The notes beneath the pieces are model-generated. The model did no database searches. It was not told the DNA's origin and worked only from the letters and a program-made list of their open reading frames with translations. 64,000 nt of DNA from NCBI RefSeq assembly GCF_001429725.1, contig NZ_LMHV01000042.1:124073-188072 (forward strand). Reading direction: 5' to 3'. Source of the stretch: Rhizobium sp. Root708. Lineage in GTDB: Bacteria; Pseudomonadota; Alphaproteobacteria; Rhizobiales; Rhizobiaceae. The position numbers were made by a program, and so were the translations under genes. Below, in pieces: positions 24,554-33,328 of the stretch. Numbering within the stretch: the stretch's first letter is position 1; each line of letters starts with the position of its first letter.

Positions 24554-24713
24554 GGAGCGCCCGGCGGCCGAAAGCCCGCCCAGGCCATCGCTCCTCGTGA
24601 CCAATCCCGAAAACTGATCAACCGGATGCATCAGCACCGGATTCGTCATCGCCAAGCCAGACCCGATACGCTATGACGCGGCTGGCCAGATGACGGGAAG
24701 AGGAAGAGAAGAC
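24520..24713 (+). promoter_or_regulatory. leuA attenuator region
   Basis: The segment GAGGAG (24552-24557, overlapping the leader stop) can pair back with the Leu codon stretch (CTCCTC) or forward, as GAGGAGCG, with CGCTCCTC (24589-24596). These choices exclude each other. No T-run follows the forward hairpin, and the freed TCCTC (24592-24596) can pair with GAGGA (24700-24704) next to the leuA start. Control may therefore be at translation rather than termination. The pairings are seen; the mechanism is inferred. Nothing else is seen in the 331-base gap between the BenE gene and leuA. Confidence 0.5.
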
Positions 24714-26429
24714 ATGGACACGAACACCCGTTCCCAAACCAAAGGCATGCCTGAGGCGGCGGTCAAGTATCGCGCCTATCCGCAGGTCAACATCCCCGAT
24801 CGCACCTGGCCGACCAAGACGCTGACCAAGGCGCCGATCTGGTGTTCGGTGGATCTGCGCGACGGCAACCAGGCGCTGGTCGACCCGATGGGCCACGACC
24901 GCAAGGCCCGGATGTTCCAGCTGCTGCTCGACATGGGTTTCAAGGAAATCGAGATCGGCTTCCCCTCGGCCTCGCAGACCGACTTCGACTTCGCGCGGTG
25001 GTGCGTCGAGCAGAGCAATGTGCCTGACGACGTCTCGCTGCAGGTGCTGGTGCAGTGCCGTCCGGAGCTGATCACGCGTACGTTCGAGGCGCTGGAAGGC
25101 GCGAACCGTCCGATCGTTCACTTTTACAATTCGACCAGCGAGTTGCAGCGTCGCGTGGTGTTCGCCAAGGACGTCCAGGGCATCAAGGGGATCGCCGTCG
25201 ACGCGGCGAAGATGATCTCCGACATGGCGGCGAAGGCCGGCGGCGGTTACCGCTTCGAATATTCGCCGGAGAGCTTCACCGGCACCGAACTCGACGTGGC
25301 GCTGGAGATTTGCAACGCCGTCATCGCCGAGATGAAGCCGACGCCAGACAACAAGCTGATCATCAACCTGCCGTCGACAGTCGAGATGGCGACGCCGAAC
25401 GTCTATGCCGACCAGATCGAGTGGATGTGCCGCAACCTCGACAACCGCGAGAACCTGATCATTTCGCTGCATCCGCACAACGACCGCGGCACCGGCATCG
25501 CTGCCGCCGAACTGGCGTTGCTGGCCGGCGCCGATCGTGTCGAAGGCACTTTGTTCGGTAACGGCGAGCGCACCGGCAATGTCGACGTCGTTACCATGGC
25601 GTTGAACATGTTCACGCAGGGCGTCGATCCGGAGATCGACTGCTCCGACATCGTGCGCATGAAGGAAGTGTTCGAATATTCGAACCAGATGCCGATCGGC
25701 GAGCGCCACCCTTACGTCGGAGAACTGGTCTATACGGCTTTCTCCGGTTCGCACCAGGACGCCATCAACAAGGGCATGAAGGCGATCAAGGTCGCCAATC
25801 ACCCAGTCTGGGAAGTGCCTTACCTGCCGATCGATCCGCAGGACGTGGGCCGTTCGTACGAGGCGATCATTCGCATCAACTCGCAGTCGGGCAAGGGCGG
25901 TATCGCCTACATCCTGCAGCAGGACTACGGCTTGAACCTGCCGCGCAATCTGCAGGTCGAGTTCCGCGAAGACATTCAGCGGATCACCGACGAAGAGGGC
26001 AAGGAATTGCCGTCGCGAAAGATCTACGACCGCTTCATCGAGCGCTACGTGACGCAGCCGGAAGGTCGCATCAAGTTCGTCGACCACCACACCTATGCCG
26101 ACCCTGATCGCAAGGGACAGCGTATCGTTGCCGCCGAGATCACCGATAATGGTGAGACGAAGCGTATCGAAGGCAACGGCAATGGTCCGGTCGATGGCTT
26201 CATCAACGCACTCTCGCAGTATCTCGGCATCGAGATGTCGGTCGAGGATTACTCGGAGCATTCGTTGCAGCATGGTTCGAACGCTGCCGCCATCTCCTAC
26301 GTCGAGACGTCCTATCCTGATGGTAAGCTCTTCGGCGCCGGCATCAGCACCAACATTGTCGGCGCGTCGCTGGAGGCGATCGTCTCCGCGGCGAACCGCG
26401 TGCTCGAGGTAAGGGCCGGAAAGGCCTGA
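24714..26429 (+). CDS. leuA: 2-isopropylmalate synthase
   Basis: A 571-residue enzyme that condenses acetyl-CoA with 2-oxoisovalerate, the first committed step of leucine synthesis. Catalytic metal-site residues are in VDLRDGNQAL and HPHNDRGTG; the C-terminal third (from about residue 430) is the leucine-binding regulatory domain. The length matches the longer LeuA form. ATG 24714 follows GAGGAAGAGAAGAC; an ATG at 24690 would overlap that site. A leucine leader peptide precedes it. Confidence 0.96.
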   Translation: MDTNTRSQTKGMPEAAVKYRAYPQVNIPDRTWPTKTLTKAPIWCSVDLRDGNQALVDPMGHDRKARMFQLLLDMGFKEIEIGFPSASQTDFDFARWCVEQSNVPDDVSLQVLVQCRPELITRTFEALEGANRPIVHFYNSTSELQRRVVFAKDVQGIKGIAVDAAKMISDMAAKAGGGYRFEYSPESFTGTELDVALEICNAVIAEMKPTPDNKLIINLPSTVEMATPNVYADQIEWMCRNLDNRENLIISLHPHNDRGTGIAAAELALLAGADRVEGTLFGNGERTGNVDVVTMALNMFTQGVDPEIDCSDIVRMKEVFEYSNQMPIGERHPYVGELVYTAFSGSHQDAINKGMKAIKVANHPVWEVPYLPIDPQDVGRSYEAIIRINSQSGKGGIAYILQQDYGLNLPRNLQVEFREDIQRITDEEGKELPSRKIYDRFIERYVTQPEGRIKFVDHHTYADPDRKGQRIVAAEITDNGETKRIEGNGNGPVDGFINALSQYLGIEMSVEDYSEHSLQHGSNAAAISYVETSYPDGKLFGAGISTNIVGASLEAIVSAANRVLEVRAGKA

Positions 26430-26446
26430 GGCTAGGGAAATAGACA

Positions 26447-26473
26447 AGGCAGGCGCCGCATCGGTGCCTGCCT
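26447..26473. terminator. hairpin between convergent leuA and anti-sigma gene
   Basis: An 11-bp stem (AGGCAGGCGCC / GGTGCCTGCCT, one G-T pair) with a five-base loop lies 18 bases past leuA and just outside the convergent anti-sigma gene. No clear T-run on either side. Confidence 0.5.
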
Positions 26474-26479
26474 ATCAGA

Positions 26480-27316
26480 TCAGAGTGCCGTGGCGATCTG
26501 CATGGCGAGCTGACCGAGGGACGCCTCCGACGAGGGGCCGACCAGAACGTAGGACGTTCCGGCATTGTGCCACGTCACCAGACCGATCTCGTCGTGGATC
26601 GTTTCCCGGAAATCCTCGGTGTCGTCAGGCTGTCCGTCCTTGCGGAAACAGATCGTCGCGATATCGCCATCGGAACTTGTGTAGATGAGCTGACCGACCG
26701 GGCGACCGTCTCCCAACACGACGCGCGCGCCCTGGAACGTCCAGCCGCTGGCGACGAGGTCGGGAATACGGAACGCAACGCCGACCGTCGATGTCAGCCA
26801 GCTCGAGATTTCCTCGGCCTGAAACGCCGGAACTTCGACAAGGTGGCGAGGCTGGCGCGAAATCAGTCTTTGATATGCGACGACATCCGTCAGCCATTGG
26901 TTGGTCGAGCCGGATGTCTCGGTGACTTGCTGCGAGGATGCACTGTCACGGCTATTTGCCGCGAAGTAGCCGATACCGCAGCCGGCGATCAAAAGAATGA
27001 TCGCGGCAGCCAGGGATTGGCGGCCCGTAGGCGCAAGCTTCAGCGAGGGGCGAGCCGAACGCGGCGCCAGCGGCGCCTTCGGCGGCTGCACGCTCTTGAT
27101 CGAACGAACCAGTGCCAGCGGAACTGGCTCCTTCAGGACGTCCTCCAGTCGGTGCCGTCCGAAATCAGCGCCGTTGCGCATCTTGTCGTACAGTCTTCTC
27201 GCGCCATCGTCTGTTGCCAGGCGCTGTTCCAGCTCGTGCTTCTGCTCCGGTGTGGTCTCCCCGTCGAGGAGGGCGGTCAATTGAGCGTCGAGCGGCAGTT
27301 TCTTGAAATCCAGCAA
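26480..27316 (-). CDS. membrane-bound anti-sigma factor
   Basis: A 278-residue protein. A cytoplasmic N-terminal region (1-95) with LTALLDGETTPEQKHELEQR resembles the anti-sigma start seen in RsiW/ChrR-like proteins but lacks the HxxxCxxC zinc motif. One transmembrane segment follows (about 100-120, SLAAAIILLIAGCGIGYFAA), then a periplasmic domain. It begins two bases after the ECF sigma gene stop, the standard sigma/anti-sigma arrangement. The signal sensed is unknown. Confidence 0.8.
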   Translation of the reverse strand: MLDFKKLPLDAQLTALLDGETTPEQKHELEQRLATDDGARRLYDKMRNGADFGRHRLEDVLKEPVPLALVRSIKSVQPPKAPLAPRSARPSLKLAPTGRQSLAAAIILLIAGCGIGYFAANSRDSASSQQVTETSGSTNQWLTDVVAYQRLISRQPRHLVEVPAFQAEEISSWLTSTVGVAFRIPDLVASGWTFQGARVVLGDGRPVGQLIYTSSDGDIATICFRKDGQPDDTEDFRETIHDEIGLVTWHNAGTSYVLVGPSSEASLGQLAMQIATAL

Positions 27317-27318
27317 AC

Positions 27319-27825
27319 TCAGTACCTGTGCGGGTGTTCGTCGGCCAGGCTGGCGAAGTGCAGCTTCGCAAGGGCCAGTTGTGAAACGATGATTGCAGCG
27401 GTGACGCCCATGATGTCGGCGGCCTGCTGATAGGTATGGCCTTCGACCACGACAAGCAGGAAGGCGCTACAGAGACCCTCGGGCATTTCGGCAATCATTC
27501 GATGAATGGCGTCGGGATCGACCGCTGACGTGCGCTCGCGCGCGGCCTGGCGGATATCCGTGACATTCGATCGTGACGCCGACTGCGGTCTGCGGCGACG
27601 GTTTTCCTCCGTCCACTGCTGACGCAGCAGGCCGTACACCCAGCTTTCCAGGCGGCCTTCGCCGTTCCACTGGTTGCTGCGCGTGACGGCGCGTTGACAG
27701 GTGCCCTGGACGAGTTCGTCAGCCCATGCCGCATCGCCGGCAATCGCTATCGCAAACCGGCGCAGCCTGGGAAGTAACCCTACAAGGTCACGCCTGATAT
27801 CGATTGTCGTCGCGGGTTGACGCAT
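27319..27825 (-). CDS. ECF-type RNA polymerase sigma factor
   Basis: A 168-residue sigma-70 family factor. Region 2 is seen around residues 15-80 (DELVQGTCQRAVTRSNQW, then ESWVYGLLRQQW), and region 4 around 110-160 (MPEGLCSAFLLVVVEGHTYQ, then MGVTAAIIVSQLALAK). GGAAAG precedes ATG 27825. It is co-transcribed with the membrane anti-sigma factor. No confident autoregulated promoter could be picked in the 161-bp upstream gap. Confidence 0.85.
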   Translation of the reverse strand: MRQPATTIDIRRDLVGLLPRLRRFAIAIAGDAAWADELVQGTCQRAVTRSNQWNGEGRLESWVYGLLRQQWTEENRRRRPQSASRSNVTDIRQAARERTSAVDPDAIHRMIAEMPEGLCSAFLLVVVEGHTYQQAADIMGVTAAIIVSQLALAKLHFASLADEHPHRY

Positions 27826-27986
27826 AGTCTTTCCAAAAGATGCTCGGGCGCCTGATTGCCGCCCGGCATAAAATCGCTTTTCCGGTCTCTGTGTCCTTTA
27901 TGAAACAATTCGCCGATGCTTCGCAAGCACATGGCGGCTTATCTCACGGGTTCTTAAAGCATTTTCTTCATTCAGCCCGCCCGCGT

Positions 27987-28547
27987 TCAGTAGGTGCGGT
28001 AGCCGTTCAACGATTGAAGAAGCGAACGGTATGCCCAGCTGTTCTCGCCGCCGCGATCACGGATCTCGACGAGCTGGACGCGCGCTCCCTGTTCGTCTCC
28101 CTGTTCCATCAAAGCTTGTCCCATATATGACCGCGCCAGAATATAATTGGCATCGGCCTGCAATGCCTTGCGGTAATACGACATCCCAAGCTCCATCCGG
28201 CCGGCCTTGCGATTGGCGTAGCCGAGATAGTTGAGGATGCGAGGGTCGTTCTGGTTCGATGCCAGCGTCAGCACGTTGATGGCATTCTGGTACTGGCCGG
28301 CATAGGCAAACTCGCGCGCCGCCTTGTAGAGGTCTTCATCGTTGAAGCTGCTCTTCTTGGGGGTGACGCATTCCTTGCGCTTCTTGTCCCAAATCTTGCC
28401 GTCCGCGCACTTCGTTGTCGTTTCGGTTTTCGGGGGCGGTTTCGTCTCGTCGCTCTCTTCGCCGGCGGCGAATGCGGGGGCGGAAAACGCGACAGTGAGG
28501 CAGCCGGCCAGGAGGAGACCGCGGAACCGATTGGGCATCGAATGCAT
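27987..28547 (-). CDS. exported tetratricopeptide repeat protein
   Basis: A 186-residue protein with a signal peptide (residues 1-27, cleavage near AFAAG). A short Lys/Thr region with a C..C pair (CADGKIWDKKRKEC) follows, then TPR units from about residue 72 (YKAAREFAYAGQYQNAINVL, then ILNYLGYANRKAGRMELGMS). Start 28547 is chosen because AGGGAG lies eight bases upstream. TPRs bind proteins; the partner is unknown. Confidence 0.75.
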   Translation of the reverse strand: MHSMPNRFRGLLLAGCLTVAFSAPAFAAGEESDETKPPPKTETTTKCADGKIWDKKRKECVTPKKSSFNDEDLYKAAREFAYAGQYQNAINVLTLASNQNDPRILNYLGYANRKAGRMELGMSYYRKALQADANYILARSYMGQALMEQGDEQGARVQLVEIRDRGGENSWAYRSLLQSLNGYRTY

Positions 28548-28695
28548 GCTGTAACTCCCTTGGAAACTGCGTCGATTTGAGAATTGTACGCCGAGATTGA
28601 GAAATACCAAGGGGGAAGTGCGCCGACGCCGATGCGAGCGCCGCGATCCTCACAAAATGATTCAGCTTGCGGGGAAACTGATTCCGCCAATGCGC

Positions 28696-29604
28696 CTAAG
28701 TATCGAGAACGACGACGCTTTCCTGCTGAACATTGTCTCCGGTCGCGTTCAGGCTGAAGCGCTCGGCCTTGAGCTTCCAGGCTCCCGGCGAGCCGTCGAT
28801 GCTGAAGAGATTGTATGCGGCGGCCGGCTTGATGCCGCCTGGTCCCTGGGAGGCCGAGGCGATGCCGACGACGGGCACCGGGCCGGTCTGTCCGCGCAGC
28901 CAGTGCAACGTGTTGAGATGGGTATGGCCGTGCAGGACCAGTTCCGCCCCACCGGTGGAAATCATGGCGGCGAAGCGACGTATGCCGATCATCCGCTTGT
29001 GAAAGGATGTTGCGCCACGGATCGGCGGGTGGTGGATCATCACGACGCGAAACAGGCCGGCTTCGCCGGCGGCGCGCAGCATGTTGACCGTGTCGCGCGC
29101 CTGCCGGCTTCCGAAGAAGCCGCTGGCGGCAAAGGGCGGTGTCGCAACCGCGGTCGAGCAGCCGACGATCGCGACCTTTCCGCGAATTCTGAGATACGGA
29201 AAGATATGGCGATCTTCCTGCCATTCCTCGGGCGCCAGATCGCCGCGAACGTATTCGTACCAGGCGCGCATCGTTTTCTCGTAGGCGCCGGGGACATAGG
29301 CATCATGGTTGCCGGGTACGACCGAATTGTCCCGGGGGTCGCCGAGTTCCTGCAGCCAGTTTGCGGCCGCGCGAATCTCGATGCCGCTTGCGAGGTTCAC
29401 GAGATCGCCGGTTACCGCGAGATGATCGACCTCCCTGGCGCGAATGTCGTCCAGCAAAACATCCAGCGTGCTGCCGAAAAGATGCTTGCGCCGGTTTCGA
29501 TGCCAGTTCACAAAGCCTGTGATGCGTTTTGAAAAGAGTTCGCGGATGGATAGCCGAGGCAAGGGGCCGAGGTGTACATCCGATATGTGTGCAAGCTTGA
29601 ACAT
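28696..29604 (-). CDS. calcineurin-like metallophosphoesterase
   Basis: A 302-residue phosphoesterase with all five metal motifs in order: HISDVHLG, VTGDLVN, PGNHDAY, IHHPP and HGHTHLN. Substrate unknown; it resembles cyclic-nucleotide or UDP-sugar phosphodiesterases only in these motifs. The natural start is ATG 29604 (MFKLAHISD); ATG 29616 is in frame. Both lie in a 14-bp perfect palindrome, with the NUDIX gene starting divergently at 29625. Confidence 0.85.
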   Translation of the reverse strand: MFKLAHISDVHLGPLPRLSIRELFSKRITGFVNWHRNRRKHLFGSTLDVLLDDIRAREVDHLAVTGDLVNLASGIEIRAAANWLQELGDPRDNSVVPGNHDAYVPGAYEKTMRAWYEYVRGDLAPEEWQEDRHIFPYLRIRGKVAIVGCSTAVATPPFAASGFFGSRQARDTVNMLRAAGEAGLFRVVMIHHPPIRGATSFHKRMIGIRRFAAMISTGGAELVLHGHTHLNTLHWLRGQTGPVPVVGIASASQGPGGIKPAAAYNLFSIDGSPGAWKLKAERFSLNATGDNVQQESVVVLDT

Positions 29605-29616
29605 GTGTGCACACAT
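29603..29616. promoter_or_regulatory. 14-bp perfect palindrome at a divergent start
   Basis: ATGTGTG-CACACAT is its own reverse complement. It covers the start codons of the metallophosphoesterase gene and lies nine bases from the start of the divergent NUDIX gene. A related ATGTGTGCAA occurs at 29585-29594. It could be an operator or an accident of the MCAHM codons. Confidence 0.35.
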
Positions 29617-29624
29617 AGACCAGG

Positions 29625-30152
29625 ATGATCGCAATTCAAACACATCTGCTTGAACGGATTGATGGAATTGGAAGTCGCGTGAAAGAAATCCGCCCCTGGC
29701 AGTCACGATTGTTGATGCGCTTTGTCCATGTTTACTTCGCGATGACGCGCGGAATGACCGTCGGGGTCAGGGCTGCGTGCTTTGACGCGGAGGGGCGCAT
29801 CTTCCTCGTTCGCCACAGCTACGTTCCCGGCTGGCACATGCCGGGTGGCGGCGTCGAGCGCAATGAAGTCGCTCAGGAGGCCCTGGTCAAGGAGTTGCGC
29901 GAGGAGGGCAATCTGCGGATCGTCGGTCGTCCGGAGCTGTTCCACGTCTACTTCAACACCTCATCGAGCCGGCGCGACCACATCCTCTTTTATCGTGCGA
30001 CGGTCGAGCAGACCGCGCCGCGCCCGCCGGATCGCGAGATCGTCGAATGCGGTTTCTTCGCGCTCGACAACCTTCCCGCCCAAACGACATCGGCGACCCA
30101 TCGCCGGATCGCCGAGCTGACGAGCGAGCACGAGCCCGCCCATATCTGGTAG
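29625..30152 (+). CDS. NUDIX hydrolase
   Basis: A 175-residue protein with a NUDIX box at about residues 70-92 (PGGGVERNEVAQEALVKE, then LREEGN). It keeps the spaced G, E and EE metal ligands but has KE for RE, and Asn in place of the box's last Gly. NUDIX enzymes cleave X-linked nucleoside diphosphates; the substrate here is unknown. The ATG used has GACCAGGATG around it with no clear ribosome site; later ATGs near 29712 and 29742 are possible starts. Confidence 0.8.
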   Translation: MIAIQTHLLERIDGIGSRVKEIRPWQSRLLMRFVHVYFAMTRGMTVGVRAACFDAEGRIFLVRHSYVPGWHMPGGGVERNEVAQEALVKELREEGNLRIVGRPELFHVYFNTSSSRRDHILFYRATVEQTAPRPPDREIVECGFFALDNLPAQTTSATHRRIAELTSEHEPAHIW

Positions 30153-30169
30153 TTCGCCGCCTGACAGCC

Positions 30170-31156
30170 TCAGGCCGCGGCTTTCGCGCTGCGGCCATGC
30201 GGGCGATCGAGATCGAGCGCGGGACCGACAGGCACGATCCCGGTCGGATTGATGGTCTTGTGGCTGCGGTAGTAGTGGTCCTTGATGTGACGGAAGTTCA
30301 CCGTCTCCTTGACACCCGGTGTCTGGTACAGGTCGCGCAGGTACCCCGACAGGTTCGGATAGTCGTCGATCCGGCGGATGTTGCACTTGAAGTGACCGAC
30401 ATAGACGGGGTCGAAACGCACAAGCGTCGTGAAGAGCCGCCAGTCCGCCTCCGTCAGACGGTCGCCGAAGAGATACCGGCCCTTGCCCAGACGATCTTCA
30501 AGCGTGTCCAGCGTTTCAAACAGCGTCGCGACACTTTCGGCATAGGCGTCCTGTGTGGTCGCAAATCCCGCCTTGTAGACGCCGTTGTTGACGGTGTCGT
30601 AGACGAGCGCGTTCAACTCATCGATCTCGGAGCGCAGGTCGCTTGGATAAAGGTCCAGGGTCGATCCGGTCAGATGATCAAAGGCGCTGTTGAACATGCG
30701 GATGATTTCCGCCGACTCGTTGTTGACGATGGTGCCTTTCTGCTTGTCCCACAACACGGGCACGGTCACGCGGCCCGAGTAGTGCGGATCGGCCTTGACG
30801 TAGATCTCCCAGAGCGCCTTGGCGCCGAAGAGACTATCGCCTGTCGCGCCATCTCCGACCTTGAACTCCCAGCCGTTCTCCAGCATCAGCGGATCGACGA
30901 CCGAGACCGATATGAAATCCTCCAGCTTTTTCAGCTCGCGGAAGATCAGGGTTCTGTGGGCCCAGGGGCAGGCGAGAGAGACGTAAAGATGATAACGACC
31001 GGCCTCCGCCTTGAAGCCCGCTTCGCCTGAGGGACCGGCACTGCCGTCCGGGGTTATCCAATTGCGGAACTGGGACGCCGCGCGCTTGAAATGCCCTTTC
31101 GTCTCCTTGGTGTCGTACCAGACGTCCTGCCATACTCCGTCGACCAGCTTGCCCAT
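30170..31156 (-). CDS. glutathione S-transferase, Xi class (glutathionyl-hydroquinone reductase)
   Basis: A 328-residue enzyme of the YqjG/ECM4 type that removes glutathione from glutathionyl-hydroquinones. The catalytic C63 is in SLACPWAHRT, and the helical C-terminal domain holds GKGRYLFGDRLTEADWRLF. Length is right for the Xi class. It converges on the NUDIX gene and leaves a 270-bp gap upstream in which I see no gene. Confidence 0.9.
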   Translation of the reverse strand: MGKLVDGVWQDVWYDTKETKGHFKRAASQFRNWITPDGSAGPSGEAGFKAEAGRYHLYVSLACPWAHRTLIFRELKKLEDFISVSVVDPLMLENGWEFKVGDGATGDSLFGAKALWEIYVKADPHYSGRVTVPVLWDKQKGTIVNNESAEIIRMFNSAFDHLTGSTLDLYPSDLRSEIDELNALVYDTVNNGVYKAGFATTQDAYAESVATLFETLDTLEDRLGKGRYLFGDRLTEADWRLFTTLVRFDPVYVGHFKCNIRRIDDYPNLSGYLRDLYQTPGVKETVNFRHIKDHYYRSHKTINPTGIVPVGPALDLDRPHGRSAKAAA

Positions 31157-31426
31157 CGGCTTTCATCCTTCAATCTTGTGTTGAGAAATAGATATCGCAG
31201 CTCGGCATCTTTTGCAGGGCGGAAAACATTGAACAGTGTGTCACGACGCTCACGTTGCTTTCGTTTTTCCATTGGACGAGCGAATTTTTTCCTGCTATCG
31301 GCCATGTTACATTTCAGGAACCGATTGATGTTTGCACCAAGAAACCTGCGACGACGCTGATGCTCCCGAACGCCCAAGGGCGTGTTCGAGATCCTCTTAA
31401 TTCGTCTATCCGGTTTCTGTCTCATC

Positions 31427-31927
31427 ATGCACAAGCACGATCTGGTCTACCTCACTGAGGACGCGTCGCACGACGCAGCCATCGAACACATCAACGAAGA
31501 AGCATTCGGTCCCGGTCGGCATACTCGAGCCGCAGCGCGGATTCGCGAGCAGGGGCCACATGATCTGGCTCTTTCCTTCATCTGCGCGGACGACGGCGAG
31601 ACGATTGCTTCGGTGCGGATGACGCCTGTCGCAGCCGGTGAGGTGACGGGACATCTGCTCGGGCCGCTGGCTGTGCGTCCCTCCCACAAGAGCCGAGGCA
31701 TCGGACGCGAACTCGTTCGGATCGCGGTCGAAGCAGCCCGGCGCAAGGGTTCGGAAGCTGTCATTCTGGTCGGCGATCCGCCCTATTACTCCCCGCTCGG
31801 CTTCGAAAAAGTTGCCTACAATGCGCTGACGTTTCCTGGTCCTGTCGACCCGGCGCGTGTCCTCGTCGTGCCGCTTGCCGATGATGTTCATGCACGCCTC
31901 AAGGGAAATATCGGCTGGCGCCCATAG
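31427..31927 (+). CDS. GNAT family N-acetyltransferase
   Basis: A 166-residue acetyltransferase. Motif A is LGPLAVRPSHKSRGIGRELVR (acetyl-CoA pyrophosphate loop, about residues 86-106), followed by AVILVGDPPYYSPLGFEK, a layout typical of YhbS-like proteins. ATG 31427 is chosen; a GTG at 31382 would add 15 unrelated residues. The substrate is not known. Confidence 0.85.
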   Translation: MHKHDLVYLTEDASHDAAIEHINEEAFGPGRHTRAAARIREQGPHDLALSFICADDGETIASVRMTPVAAGEVTGHLLGPLAVRPSHKSRGIGRELVRIAVEAARRKGSEAVILVGDPPYYSPLGFEKVAYNALTFPGPVDPARVLVVPLADDVHARLKGNIGWRP

Positions 31928-32010
31928 CACGCTTGCGTTAGAGCGCTTGTATGCGGGTTGTCGCGGCCTTTGGTGGCGACGAGGAGGATCGCCCGCGCTG
32001 AGGGAGAAGA

Positions 32011-33324
32011 ATGGCTCGGATTTCGATGGACGAGGCGCTGGACCGGGCAGGCACCGGCGCATTTCAATGGCGGCTTCTCGGCGTATTCGGCCTCGTCTGG
32101 GCGGCTGATGCGATGCAGGTTCTGGCGGTCGGATTTACCGCGGCGTCGATCGCGGCAACGTTCGGATTGTCCGTGCCGCAGGCGCTGCAGACCGGCACGC
32201 TGTTCTTTCTCGGAATGCTCATCGGGGCCTTCGCGTTCGGCAGGATTGCCGACAGGATCGGGCGTCGGAAGGTGTTGATCCTGACGGTCGCCGCCGATGC
32301 GCTGTTCGGCGCGCTTTCGATTTTCGCGCCGAGCTTTGCCGCTCTGCTCGTTCTACGCTTTTTCACCGGCATGGCCGTCGGCGGCACGCTGCCGGTCGAT
32401 TATGCGATGATGGCCGAGTTCCTGCCGGCGAAAAGTCGCGGTCGCTGGCTGGTGGCGCTGGAGGGCTTCTGGGCGATCGGCACGCTGATCGTAGCGCTGG
32501 CCGCCTGGGCCGCAAGTGTTGCGGGCGTCGCCGATGCATGGCGCTATATCTTTGCCGTCACGGCGCTGCCGGCGCTCGTCGGCCTTGTTCTGAGGTTCTT
32601 CGTGCCTGAATCACCGCTATACCTGCTGCGGAGCGGCCGTCCTGACGATGCGAAGACGATCGTGAACCGGATGATGACCTTGAACGGAAGGGCGCCGCTC
32701 GGCCCACAGGACGAGATCGTCGCGGTCCATTCGCCATCCTCGGAAGGATTGTTTTCGCCGGCGCTTCGTCGGCGCAGCATCCTCATCCTCGCCATCTGGT
32801 TTCTGGTATCGGTGTCCTATTACGGTGTCTTCACCTGGATGCCGGCGAAGCTTGCCGGTGGTGGTTTCGGTTTCGTGCGAGGGTACGGTTTCCTGGTTTT
32901 CGTCGCGCTTGCGCAGATTCCCGGCTATGCGCTGGCTGCCTATGGTGTGGAGCGCTGGGGCCGCCGGCCGACGCTCGTGGCGTTTTCGCTGCTTTCGGCC
33001 GCCGGCTGCCTGCTTTTCGTCGCCGCTGCCAACGATCTTATGGTCGGTGCCTCGCTGCTGCTCATGAGCTTTGCGCTGCTCGGCACCTGGGGCGCTCTCT
33101 ACGCTTATACACCGGAGCTTTATCCGACCGCCTCGCGGGCCACGGGGATGGGAACCGCAGGCGCGGTCGCAAGACTCGGCGGGCTCGTCGCACCGTCCCT
33201 GATGACGCTCGTGGTTTCAGAGGGGCTCGGCATAGCGATCGGGCTTTTCGCTGGATTCCTCGTCGCGGCTGCCATTGCCGCCCTGGCGATCGATGCCGAG
33301 ACGCGTCAGGTCTCCCTGAGCTGA
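32011..33324 (+). CDS. MFS transporter (sugar porter/SV2-like)
   Basis: A 437-residue inner-membrane transporter with about 12 transmembrane segments. The first cytoplasmic loop has GRIADRIGRRKVL and the matching second-half loop is ERWGRRPTL; PESPLYLLRSGR after segment 6 is typical of sugar/aromatic-acid and NiaP-like carriers. Substrate unknown. AGGGAGAAG precedes ATG 32011. It converges on the next gene. Confidence 0.88.
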   Translation: MARISMDEALDRAGTGAFQWRLLGVFGLVWAADAMQVLAVGFTAASIAATFGLSVPQALQTGTLFFLGMLIGAFAFGRIADRIGRRKVLILTVAADALFGALSIFAPSFAALLVLRFFTGMAVGGTLPVDYAMMAEFLPAKSRGRWLVALEGFWAIGTLIVALAAWAASVAGVADAWRYIFAVTALPALVGLVLRFFVPESPLYLLRSGRPDDAKTIVNRMMTLNGRAPLGPQDEIVAVHSPSSEGLFSPALRRRSILILAIWFLVSVSYYGVFTWMPAKLAGGGFGFVRGYGFLVFVALAQIPGYALAAYGVERWGRRPTLVAFSLLSAAGCLLFVAAANDLMVGASLLLMSFALLGTWGALYAYTPELYPTASRATGMGTAGAVARLGGLVAPSLMTLVVSEGLGIAIGLFAGFLVAAAIAALAIDAETRQVSLS

Positions 33325-33328
33325 GCGC

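Noticed and set aside
24618..26447. A 609-codon open frame on the minus strand over leuA
   Set aside because: Antisense shadow of leuA; repetitive Arg/His/Asp-rich product with no domain.
31370..31390. Hairpin ACGCCC-AA-GGGCGT in front of the acetyltransferase gene
   Set aside because: The loop is only two bases and there is no T-run, so it is not a credible terminator or riboswitch.
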